7,629 nucleotides of DNA from Planctomycetota bacterium (GTDB lineage: Bacteria; Planctomycetota; Phycisphaerae; Phycisphaerales; SM1A02). This document shows, in pieces, positions 1-7,101 of this stretch. The position numbers were made by a program, and so were the translations under genes. The stretch covers positions 1 to 7,629 of the forward strand of contig JACNLR010000133.1 in assembly GCA_014381385.1 (NCBI GenBank), in the 5' to 3' direction. Within the stretch, counting starts at the first letter, position 1, and every line of letters begins with the position of its first letter. Below the pieces are notes generated by a model. The model was given only the letters and a program-made list of their open reading frames with translations, had not been told where the DNA came from and did not search any database.

Positions 1-7
1 TGCCAAG

Positions 8-2230
8 ATGATGGGCACGGAAGCACAAAGCACAGTATTAACAGAGGCACAACAAGTAGCAGTTGAGCACAACCAAGGTCCTTTGCTCGTGCTTGCTGGG
101 CCTGGTTCTGGGAAGACGACTGTTGTTACGCAACGTATCGCGACCATGATAGAAAGCGGCATTGCCCCTTGGCAGATACTTGCACTCACTTTTACAAACA
201 AAGCAGCAACAGAAATGCGAGAACGTGTTTTTACTTTACTAGAAGAAAAAACATTGCACGGGCGCGGGGTAACCGTCTCAACGTTTCACGCGTTTTGCGC
301 GAGAGTGCTACGAGACTGGGGCGATAGAATCATCGGAACAAATACGTTTACAATTTACGATACTGCGGATCAGCGAAGTGCGGTTAAAGCAGCTATACGT
401 GCATGTGACTTAAGTGAGTCTAACTGGAAGCCTGCCTCTGCACTCGCAGCAATCAGTGCTGCAAAAAATCAACTTATCGATGTTGACGTTTTTGAAGAAG
501 AAGCGTCAGATTTTTATGCGAAATCAATCGCAAGAATCTACCGAGCGTATGAGAATATTTTGCGAGGGAATGATGCTGTCGACTTTGATGATTTGTTGTT
601 AAAAACGGCGCAGTTGTTACATCGAGACGATGAAGTGCGGAATAATTTGCAAGAGCGGTATCAGTATTTGATGATTGACGAATACCAAGATACCAACCAT
701 ACGCAATTCGTCATCGCCAATAGTATTGCCAAGAAACACAGAAATATATGTGTCGTTGGCGATCCTGACCAATCTATTTACGCTTGGCGGGGCGCTGATA
801 TATCAAACATACTCGAATTTGAAGAGCAGTTTGCCGATGCGACTGTCGTACCGCTTGGAAGAAACTTTCGCTCAACAGGTCACATTGTTTCTACTTCTGC
901 AAACCTAATTGCGCACAACCTTTTGCGTAAAGATAAAAAGTTGTTTACCGAACTTGACGATGGGAACATGCCAACGCTTCTCACTCTCGAAGGCGAACAC
1001 GAGGAAGCCGCAACAATTGTTCGTGAAGTTGTTCGCCTTCAAAGCGAGGGTGTATTACTTAAGGAAATGGCAGTGTTATACAGAGTTAATGCACTGAGCC
1101 GTGTTCTTGAAGATGCTTTTAGAAGTGAGGGTGTTCCACACGTTGTTGCTCGCGGTACAGCGTTTTACGCTCGGCAAGAAATCAAACAAGCGCTCTCTTA
1201 TTTACGGCTGCTTGTTAATCCCCGAGATGATGTAGCGTTCGTTCGTATTATCAATACACCAACGAGAGGCATTGGTGCAACTTCAATTTCACGTTTAGAA
1301 CATCTAGCGCAAAGCCGTGGCTTATCCTTACTCGATGCGATTTCGTACGTTTCAAAAGACCAAGGTTTTACGCAGCGTGCGATCACTGCGATGAAGAAAT
1401 TTGCCTCTATAGTTGAGCAATGGCGAGTAGATGGTTGTTCCGAAGAAAGTTTGACTGCTGCAAGTTCCCTTGCTGATCTCGTTGAGCGCGTTGTTCGCGA
1501 ATCTGGGCTTGAGGAGTTTTACTCTAAGAATGCTGGGGAAGATGATTTTGAACGAATTCAAAACTTGGAAGAACTTGTTTCTGCTGCTACTGACTTTGAA
1601 GAACGAATAGAAATTGTTGATGACTCACTAGATACGCCATCGCAGATGCTCTTTTCTTTTTTAGAGCACGTTGCGCTTGTAAGTGATGCTGATGCTGTAG
1701 ATCCTAAAAACGGTGCAGTAACACTAATGACATTGCATGCGGCAAAAGGACTGGAATTTGATTTTGTTGCGATCGCAGGGTTAGAAGAAGGCGTCTTGCC
1801 GCATGAGCGCTCACTTTACGAGAATAAACAAATGGAGGAGGAAAGGCGGCTTTGTTATGTCGGCGTGACGCGAGCGAGGAAACATTTACTTTTAACCAAT
1901 GCTAGCAGAAGAACGCAGCGAGGCATGAGCAACTCGGCGATGGCGAGCCGTTTTATTGCAGAGATGCGAGGGGAGTCAGTGCAATCTTTGCACGAAGATG
2001 TACCGGTAGAACCATGGGAAGCACCAAGCCAAGAAGAGGTGTACGAGGACGAAGTTACTGTTGGTTCTGTAGTTCGGCACAAACGGTTCGGTCTAGGGAA
2101 GGTCCAGCGTATTATCCGGCGCACGAGAGGGTCAACCGTGAGCGTGCAATTCAAAAGTGGCGTGAAGCACCTTGTTTTGGAATATGCAAAACTTGAAATT
2201 GTGCCACCCGGCATTGCGCCAGAGTTTTAA
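8..2230 (+). CDS. UvrD/PcrA-type superfamily 1A ATP-dependent DNA helicase
   Basis: A 3'-to-5' DNA helicase of the UvrD/PcrA/Rep family, which unwinds DNA in nucleotide-excision and mismatch repair and removes proteins from DNA. The 740 residues match the usual family length and every helicase motif is present: Q motif LTEAQQ (Q15), Walker A GPGSGKTT (31-38), motif Ia TFTNKAATEM (61-70), Walker B DEYQD (224-228), motif III GDPDQSIYAWRGA (251-263, with Q255 and W260), motif IV LGRNFRST with the likely arginine finger R288, motif V TLHAAKGLEF (575-584) and motif VI YVGVTRAR (617-624). Residues about 685-732 (VGSVVRHKRFGLGKV onward) look like the PcrA/UvrD C-terminal Tudor-like domain, which contacts RNA polymerase in relatives. 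The frame is open to the window edge. ATG 8 and ATG 11 are both possible starts, and too little upstream sequence is visible to find a ribosome binding site. The stop overlaps the next gene. The choice between pcrA and uvrD as a name cannot be made here. Confidence 0.96.
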   Translation: MMGTEAQSTVLTEAQQVAVEHNQGPLLVLAGPGSGKTTVVTQRIATMIESGIAPWQILALTFTNKAATEMRERVFTLLEEKTLHGRGVTVSTFHAFCARVLRDWGDRIIGTNTFTIYDTADQRSAVKAAIRACDLSESNWKPASALAAISAAKNQLIDVDVFEEEASDFYAKSIARIYRAYENILRGNDAVDFDDLLLKTAQLLHRDDEVRNNLQERYQYLMIDEYQDTNHTQFVIANSIAKKHRNICVVGDPDQSIYAWRGADISNILEFEEQFADATVVPLGRNFRSTGHIVSTSANLIAHNLLRKDKKLFTELDDGNMPTLLTLEGEHEEAATIVREVVRLQSEGVLLKEMAVLYRVNALSRVLEDAFRSEGVPHVVARGTAFYARQEIKQALSYLRLLVNPRDDVAFVRIINTPTRGIGATSISRLEHLAQSRGLSLLDAISYVSKDQGFTQRAITAMKKFASIVEQWRVDGCSEESLTAASSLADLVERVVRESGLEEFYSKNAGEDDFERIQNLEELVSAATDFEERIEIVDDSLDTPSQMLFSFLEHVALVSDADAVDPKNGAVTLMTLHAAKGLEFDFVAIAGLEEGVLPHERSLYENKQMEEERRLCYVGVTRARKHLLLTNASRRTQRGMSNSAMASRFIAEMRGESVQSLHEDVPVEPWEAPSQEEVYEDEVTVGSVVRHKRFGLGKVQRIIRRTRGSTVSVQFKSGVKHLVLEYAKLEIVPPGIAPEF

Positions 2231-3279
2231 TGCTAATGCTTGATTCGCAAGCAGTTGTAGAGTTGTGCATCTCACAAGGTTTTGCAATTGCAGGCGTTTC
2301 GCAAGCGGGAAGATCTTCGCACGATGTGGCGCTCATGCAGTGGCTTGCTGCGGAAAAACATGGTGAGATGCAGTGGATGAATGAAAATATAGAAATTCGC
2401 CTTGACCCTCGTAACCTTATCGAAGGCGCTAAAACTGTGATTTGTGTAGCAGATAGGTATGGCATACTTGCAGAAAATTCCCTTGGGGAAAGATCTGGAA
2501 GAATCGCACGGTATGCTCGTGGTCGTGATTACCACAAGACGATGAAAAAGCGGTTGCATGTCATTTGCGATGCATTGAAAAAGGATTTTCCTAAGGAAAT
2601 TTTTCGAGCATGTGTTGATACTGCACCGCTTCTTGAACGGGAGTTTGCACAACGCAGTGGGATTGGCGCTATTGGTAAGCACACCTTACTCATTGAGCAG
2701 GGCATCGGGAGTTGGATGCTCCTTGGTGCGATTGTGACAACGGCGCCATGTCAAACATCTACGCGGGTTGTTGTAGATCCCTGTGCAACTTGCACTCGGT
2801 GTATCGATGCTTGTCCTACCGATGCGATTTCGCCTTGGGCACTTGATGCTAGAAAGTGCATTAGTTACTTAACAATTGAACATCGTGGCGACATTGACCC
2901 CTTGTATTATCCAAAGATTGGGCGTTGGCTTTTTGGTTGCGACATTTGCCAAGAAGTGTGCCCGCACAACCAACCAAGCGAATTGAGTGAAAACGCACCC
3001 TTGCATCCGTCGTACAAACAGCGCTTGGATTCCTTTGATGTGCTAGATGTTCTTGCGTGGGATGAGGAATCAAGAAGAGATAACTTCCAAGGTTCTTCGA
3101 TGAAGCGCGCGAAATTAGGAATGATTCGACGCAATGCGGTAATAGTTGCAGGTAACATCCTTGCAGAATCAGATGACGATGTTTTGCGAAGTGCACTCGA
3201 AAAAATTGCGAGCAATAGTGAAGAAGATGCGTTAGTACAACGAGCAGCACTAGTTGTGCTCTCATCCGTAGTGAAGTAA
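2230..3279 (+). CDS. queG: Epoxyqueuosine reductase QueG
   Basis: Reduces epoxyqueuosine to queuosine at the wobble position of GUN-anticodon tRNAs, the last step of queuosine synthesis, using cobalamin and two [4Fe-4S] clusters; it is cytosolic. Visible hallmarks are the N-terminal DUF1730-type region with RYARGRDYH (94-102), the segment DTAPLLER (130-137) whose Asp aligns with the catalytic Asp of the family, and a ferredoxin-like pair of clusters: C185, C188, C191, C195 (CxxCxxCxxxCP), C210 in the typical CISYLTIEHRG stretch, and C237, C240, C244 (CxxCxxVCPHN). Residues about 290-349 form a short helical tail with a HEAT-like repeat (RRNAVIVAGN). At 349 residues it is somewhat shorter than characterised QueG proteins (about 380), with the loss at the C-terminal repeat region; all cluster cysteines are intact. 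ATG 2230 shares its A with the uvrD-like stop (TAATG), implying translational coupling; ATG 2236 is an alternative start and neither has a strong Shine-Dalgarno. Confidence 0.95.
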   Translation: MLMLDSQAVVELCISQGFAIAGVSQAGRSSHDVALMQWLAAEKHGEMQWMNENIEIRLDPRNLIEGAKTVICVADRYGILAENSLGERSGRIARYARGRDYHKTMKKRLHVICDALKKDFPKEIFRACVDTAPLLEREFAQRSGIGAIGKHTLLIEQGIGSWMLLGAIVTTAPCQTSTRVVVDPCATCTRCIDACPTDAISPWALDARKCISYLTIEHRGDIDPLYYPKIGRWLFGCDICQEVCPHNQPSELSENAPLHPSYKQRLDSFDVLDVLAWDEESRRDNFQGSSMKRAKLGMIRRNAVIVAGNILAESDDDVLRSALEKIASNSEEDALVQRAALVVLSSVVK

Positions 3280-3300
3280 AAGGAGAGAACGTGGTTTCTT

Positions 3301-5223
3301 CTAGAAACTCATGCTGCCTGTTGCTGATTCCATCGCTTGCTCAAGTTGCTCTATAGAAGTGATATTTCCCGCATTAATCTGATTGGTTAACGTATCAATC
3401 AGATCTGACACTTGTGCAAAACTTTCAAGCATCATCAGTGCAAGTTCTTGAAGCTCTGGATCTGCGTTTGGATTGGAGCCCATAAGAATTTTCCAACCAC
3501 TTGATGTAACTTGCAAGCGTTTCGATTTTCCAGAGAGATCTGTTGCAGTGGCATTATCTGCGTCCTGCATTTCAAGTGAATCTATGTTCAAGTTACTCAT
3601 TAACCCGCCCGCTGGTGATGGTGGGAGTTTTGCAAGCATTTCTTCAACGGCTTCCTCACCAATGTGCGTACGAACAGCAATTGCTAAATTCGCACTAGAC
3701 GCCGCAATTTTTTGCAACATAGAGATGAACTTTTGACCATTCGCATCAGCACTTTCGTAATACAAAGATAGGTCTGGTGCAGGAGCATTACCGTCTGCCC
3801 GTTCAAATGGAGGCATTGCATTAAATGCAACAATGAGTTCTTGTGGAGTTGCAAATCCAGATGTCGAAACAGATGAAGTTCCAGAATCTTCATTGGCAGG
3901 TGTTTCCGGATTATTTGGTGCTGGTACCTGTATTGGATTGCCTTGCAAAACCGAAATACGTGAGTCCAGTTGCATCGAGAGCATATCACTTTTTGGACCG
4001 AGTGAACTGGATAAGCCTTTTGCGTTTTCGTACGCCGTAATTGCATTGTCAGCGGCTCGCTGGGTTTCTATTTCAAGTGTGTCCGCAATTGCTTTCCACT
4101 TGTTTGCAGAAGTGACGATATTGTTGGAGATGATAGTTGTTATAGCCACACTCTCTTCGTCAAGAAGGGCGTGTTTGGATTCTTCAACTTGACCTAGTAA
4201 CCACTGAAGTCCGAGTTTCCATGCAGCGGTTGCTTCTTGTGCATTTCTGTTATTTCCACCGCTCCTGCTTACTGCTTGAATCGCAGCTTGAATTTCATTT
4301 GTGATAGAGTCGAGTTTTTGCATAAGAATGTCTGTGGTCTCGATAGTTGTATCAAGTACCCTTGCAACTTCGTTGTCTAAACCGTCAGCAAACTCTCGCA
4401 GCGTCGCAGCATTTTGCATGGAGGCAGTTCGTATTTGGTCGAGCATAGCCGAAGTGTTTTGTACGCCATTGAGAATTGATGCAATTGCTTCAAGTTCAGC
4501 GCGAGCATCTTCAAGTGATCGTTGCATTAATACTGTAGATTCAACCTCAATTGACTCGGCGGATTTGTCGTATCGCTGTGACCTGCGTACAGCTTTTACA
4601 CCTTTTTTATATGACGGATGCCCTTGTACTAGACCTTGCTCTTGAGCTTCTTCAAACAAATCTTGGGCGGTTTCACTTAACTGAGTTGCCTGGGCTCTTG
4701 CAGCTTCGATCGCTTCATTGCTTGTAGCAAGAGTTGATGTCGTTAGCGCGAGAGTTTGGGCGTAGCCCTCTTTTGCTTGCATTGCCCCGAGTTCAATTTT
4801 TTGTCCCATATCAACTGTATTGGTGGGTTGACCGGCTACATAAAAGGAATCCGCAGCACTGCGGATTCTAACAATCTTGGTAGATTGCGAAGCAACATTT
4901 TGGAGTGTTGCTTTTACAGCATAAAGCGAAGCGGAAAGTGCACGAAATTCAATACGGGCTAATTTTTCATTTGCAGTTGCGAGTATTAAATTTTTACTTT
5001 GGATGTGTGATTGGGAGGTTGCTTGGAGGCTTTGTGCACTGCGTACAACTTTGTTTAACTCCTCCACGCTATTTTTGCTCACAGCAATATCGAGGTCTGC
5101 AAGTAGCGTGTCAAGTGACTTGCGGGTTGCGTTGTTATCTACAGAATCTTCGCAGCCAAAAGGAGTGAGACAAAGTATTGCTGCGCAAAGGAGTAAACAG
5201 TTTCGTCGTTGAAAAAATCGCAT
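3301..5223 (-). CDS. Putative coiled-coil lipoprotein of unknown function
   Basis: I do not recognise a named family. The N-terminus is a signal peptide: basic MRFFQRR, a hydrophobic stretch (about 9-20), then LTPFGC with C24 as the probable lipidated cysteine. The lipobox is imperfect (P at -3, F at -2, but G at -1 and C at +1). E25 follows C24, so there is no Asp+2 inner-membrane signal by the enterobacterial rule. Residues about 30-425 are rich in Ala, Gln, Glu, Ser and Thr and read as long alpha-helices or coiled coil. A Pro/Asn/Glu/Ser/Thr linker (about 428-458) precedes a C-terminal part beginning TPQELIVAFNAMPP (459-472), with helices to residue 640; this may be a small helical or NTF2-like domain, but that is uncertain. 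There is no cysteine after C24. Start ATG 5223 has AGGA 11 nt upstream (plus-strand 5235-5238). It lies downstream of the MuiA-like gene on the same strand, which suggests an envelope role, inferred only. Confidence 0.85.
   Translation of the reverse strand: MRFFQRRNCLLLCAAILCLTPFGCEDSVDNNATRKSLDTLLADLDIAVSKNSVEELNKVVRSAQSLQATSQSHIQSKNLILATANEKLARIEFRALSASLYAVKATLQNVASQSTKIVRIRSAADSFYVAGQPTNTVDMGQKIELGAMQAKEGYAQTLALTTSTLATSNEAIEAARAQATQLSETAQDLFEEAQEQGLVQGHPSYKKGVKAVRRSQRYDKSAESIEVESTVLMQRSLEDARAELEAIASILNGVQNTSAMLDQIRTASMQNAATLREFADGLDNEVARVLDTTIETTDILMQKLDSITNEIQAAIQAVSRSGGNNRNAQEATAAWKLGLQWLLGQVEESKHALLDEESVAITTIISNNIVTSANKWKAIADTLEIETQRAADNAITAYENAKGLSSSLGPKSDMLSMQLDSRISVLQGNPIQVPAPNNPETPANEDSGTSSVSTSGFATPQELIVAFNAMPPFERADGNAPAPDLSLYYESADANGQKFISMLQKIAASSANLAIAVRTHIGEEAVEEMLAKLPPSPAGGLMSNLNIDSLEMQDADNATATDLSGKSKRLQVTSSGWKILMGSNPNADPELQELALMMLESFAQVSDLIDTLTNQINAGNITSIEQLEQAMESATGSMSF
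4847..4868 (-). repeat. Perfect 10-bp inverted repeat inside the lipoprotein gene, terminator-like on the coding strand
   Basis: GAATCCGCAG (4847-4856) and CTGCGGATTC (4859-4868) are perfect complements with a 2-bp centre; as RNA this gives a 9-bp stem with a 4-nt loop. On the coding (minus) strand it is followed by CTTTTATG, so it resembles a short intrinsic terminator or attenuator within codons about 119-126 (RIRSAADS) of the lipoprotein. The stem is GC-rich at its apex and AT-rich at its base. Confidence 0.55.
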
Positions 5224-5247
5224 TCGTAATAGTTTCCTGAGGTAATG

Positions 5248-5265
5248 GGTTCAATGAAGTGAACC
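5248..5265 (-). repeat. Inverted repeat in the lipoprotein leader
   Basis: GGTTCA (5248-5253) and TGAACC (5260-5265) are perfect complements around a 6-nt loop, 24 nt before the lipoprotein start codon on the minus strand. A competing 5-bp pairing, GAGGT (5239-5243) with ACCTC (5263-5267), directly abuts the AGGA ribosome binding site at plus-strand 5235-5238. It is a possible operator or translation-modulating hairpin; no function is shown. Confidence 0.4.
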
Positions 5266-5298
5266 TCTAAGAAATGACCTAACCTGAATCACGCAGTG

Positions 5299-5356
5299 TA
5301 CCAATCAAGCCTATGTAAGGTTGAAGAAAGTGGCAATGGTTTTAGCATGATTGGTA
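5299..5356. repeat. 12-bp inverted repeat (one mismatch) in the spacer between the MuiA-like and lipoprotein genes
   Basis: TACCAATCAAGC (5299-5310) and GCATGATTGGTA (5345-5356) are complementary at 11 of 12 positions, with a 9-bp uninterrupted core, separated by 34 bp. The right arm is exactly the loop of the hairpin at 5331-5367. It could be an operator-like dyad in DNA or an alternative RNA pairing. Confidence 0.6.
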
Positions 5357-5367
5357 TAAAATCGCCA
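5331..5367 (-). terminator. Hairpin just after the MuiA-like gene, possible weak terminator
   Basis: Plus-strand GGTTTTA (5338-5344) pairs with TAAAATC (5357-5363), including one G-T pair, around a 12-nt loop. The stem is extended by TGGC (5331-5334) with GCCA (5364-5367) across a 3-nt bulge. It begins 4 nt after the stop codon of the MuiA-like gene. In the minus-strand direction it is followed by CTTTCTTC, a poor U-tract. In the plus-strand direction it is followed by six T residues (5368-5373), but no plus-strand gene ends there. It may therefore be a partial, bidirectional or purely structural element. Confidence 0.4.
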
Positions 5368-5371
5368 TTTT

Positions 5372-7063
5372 TTACTCAGGAAGTGGGGTTAACTCGATTT
5401 CTTTTCCGCGTGCAATTTCAACTTGCCATGTCAACATATAACTTTGATCACCGGTTCTGTTTGCCGGAACGGTGATATCCCACCTAAGTATGCCTTGTTG
5501 GCGATCTGTATTTTCGTATGTTACATCTGTTGAAAGGGGCGCTGAGAGATTTTTAACAAGCACCTCAATCTCTTCATTTCGTGAAACTGGAACACGATCA
5601 AAGACTCGAATGTCAATTGGCATGTCAGTTCCATTTGAAAGAGCGATTTGATACGCATAGATTGTTTGTTTTCCAGAACTAAACAAACCGGTCGAGGATG
5701 TGACTTTTTCAACAAGAGTTCTCGTTACGTTTACTGAAGGATCTATTCCCAAATCGAGCGAGAAAGATTCGTTTGGAGAAATAGTTGGAAGTGAAGTTTT
5801 TCCAACGTAGTCGCTGCCATGGAAGATTGAAGCGCGACCTGGGAGCAAGATGTAATCACTTTTATTTGTGACTTCGCTTCGAGTAAAGACGTTGTCGGTT
5901 AGCATCGGGACAGCAATGAGATATTGCTTAGCAGAAGTTTCAATTACACCAAGCGACGTCTTTTGCTTATCCACAGCATTTGATGGCACAGTAACTGTTC
6001 GTGGAAGCACGAAACTTACAGCAGGGCCATCGCCTGTTACAGTTGCGTTTGCAGAAGCAGATTCTACATTTTTCGCCCAAGCAAATGAAAGATCACCACC
6101 TCTGCGTTGGAATTCAGCCGAAGTATCTTCCACTGCCGTGCTCATTCTCACTCCAACGCTTGGTTGCGCCGGTGGAGCAGGTTCAAACACATCAACGAAC
6201 CAAGGTCGTGGCATGGGTGGAGAGATGGATTGCTGTGGCTGTGCAGTTGATAATGTAAGTGCGACATCTGTCCAGTTTTCACCAGTTTTTTGCGCGAGTT
6301 CTGCGTCGTACCCGATTGTAATTAAATTCCCTTGTGCATTTGCATGTATGGAATACGTCGGCAACCAAGTGGCATTTCTAACCAGATAGGTTAGTTGGAT
6401 CTCAACGGTGCAAGCTTTAACAACGCCTACATCAACAACGGTATCGATTTGGTTTTTTGATGCGGAAGAAATGTTTTGTTTTTTTTGCTTGAGGTTTTGC
6501 AACAAAGTTCTGAGCTCTTGATTCTCCGTTGCATTTGCAGATTTGTCGGTTGACAATTCTTGCATTCTCGTGCCAATGAATGTAATCTGCGTATCGAATG
6601 CCTCGATATCCACTGGCGGCGCTTTGTCATTTGTAGCTTTTTCAATGAGCGTTTCGAGCATTTGAATTTGTAATGCAATAGCATCGGTTTGGGCATTGGA
6701 AGTAGCAATTTTCAGTTCAACTTCTTCGATTTCAGTTACAAGTTTTGCAACCAATGTACTATTGTCTGTAAGTGTTGGTTTGTTTGAAGTGTCAACACTC
6801 AGTAGAGAAGCATTGTCGCTCACTCGAGCTTGTATAGAATCAAGAAACGCGACATTTGGCAGGTTTCTAAAGAAAACCGAATGTCCACCAGCTTCAAGAT
6901 CTAGCGTTGCTGTTCTCGTAATCGCAGCACGATTGCGGTAGAGCGTCACCTCCGTGATGATTGCATTTGCTTCAGTTGGCAGCATCTCCAGAGAAACTTG
7001 TGCCTCTAGGTTCGGAGTCAGAAAAAAACCAGCTACGAGAATTGTGAAAAGTCGACTACGCAT
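5372..7063 (-). CDS. Exported DUF4140/DUF4139 (mucoidy inhibitor MuiA-like) protein
   Basis: A 563-residue secreted protein of the DUF4139/MuiA family, whose biochemical role is unknown; the family name comes from an effect on mucoid phenotype. Order of parts, counted from ATG 7063: signal peptide 1-21 (MRSRLF, a hydrophobic core, cleavage probably after NLEA); a DUF4140-like region about 33-100 (ITEVTLYRNRAAITRTATL); a helical, coiled-coil segment about 103-205; then the DUF4139 beta-rich region, with the family signature around 226-275 (YLVRNATWLPTYSI, then YDAELAQKTGENW and LTLSTAQP), and C-terminal blocks YLIAVPMLTDNVF (381-393), LLPGRASIFHGSDYVGK (406-422) and RWDITVPANR (527-536). A low-complexity Pro/Ala stretch sits about 278-305. 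The frame stays open to a GTG at 7105 that overlaps the upstream stop, but ATG 7063 is preferred: AGGAGG is 7 nt before it and the signal peptide begins there. A shared transcript with the upstream gene is likely (38 bp gap). Confidence 0.9.
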   Translation of the reverse strand: MRSRLFTILVAGFFLTPNLEAQVSLEMLPTEANAIITEVTLYRNRAAITRTATLDLEAGGHSVFFRNLPNVAFLDSIQARVSDNASLLSVDTSNKPTLTDNSTLVAKLVTEIEEVELKIATSNAQTDAIALQIQMLETLIEKATNDKAPPVDIEAFDTQITFIGTRMQELSTDKSANATENQELRTLLQNLKQKKQNISSASKNQIDTVVDVGVVKACTVEIQLTYLVRNATWLPTYSIHANAQGNLITIGYDAELAQKTGENWTDVALTLSTAQPQQSISPPMPRPWFVDVFEPAPPAQPSVGVRMSTAVEDTSAEFQRRGGDLSFAWAKNVESASANATVTGDGPAVSFVLPRTVTVPSNAVDKQKTSLGVIETSAKQYLIAVPMLTDNVFTRSEVTNKSDYILLPGRASIFHGSDYVGKTSLPTISPNESFSLDLGIDPSVNVTRTLVEKVTSSTGLFSSGKQTIYAYQIALSNGTDMPIDIRVFDRVPVSRNEEIEVLVKNLSAPLSTDVTYENTDRQQGILRWDITVPANRTGDQSYMLTWQVEIARGKEIELTPLPE

Positions 7064-7070
7064 TAGGAGA

Positions 7071-7076
7071 CCTCCT
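7071..7076 (-). promoter_or_regulatory. Strong Shine-Dalgarno that fixes the start of the MuiA-like gene
   Basis: On the minus strand AGGAGG lies 7 nt before ATG 7063, a near-ideal arrangement, whereas the alternative GTG at 7105 has no comparable site. The motif is flanked on both sides by complements: CTCC upstream (plus-strand 7079-7082) and CTCCT downstream (plus-strand 7065-7069). The site could therefore be held in one of two small, mutually exclusive hairpins, although both have very short loops. Confidence 0.8.
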
Positions 7077-7101
7077 GTGGAGAAATGATATTGAAGCCAG
7101 G

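Noticed and set aside
1855..2214. Minus-strand open frame of 119 codons opposite the helicase C-terminus.
   Set aside because: It lies opposite the conserved motif VI and Tudor-like region of the helicase, has no export or domain features and no ribosome binding site; it is a shadow of the real gene.
2309..2320. GAAGATCTTC palindrome near the start of queG.
   Set aside because: Perfect 10-bp palindromes are expected several times by chance in 7.6 kb, and it lies in well-conserved coding sequence.
5308..5336. Possible sigma70-like promoter on the minus strand for the lipoprotein gene: TTGCCA, 17 bp, TAGGCT.
   Set aside because: The -35 match is good but the -10 matches only three of six positions, and the segment overlaps the hairpin and inverted repeat, so I cannot call it.
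5868..6389. Plus-strand open frame of 173 codons opposite the MuiA-like gene.
   Set aside because: The opposite strand encodes the conserved DUF4139 signature across the same bases. The plus-strand product has no recognisable features and is best explained as a shadow frame.
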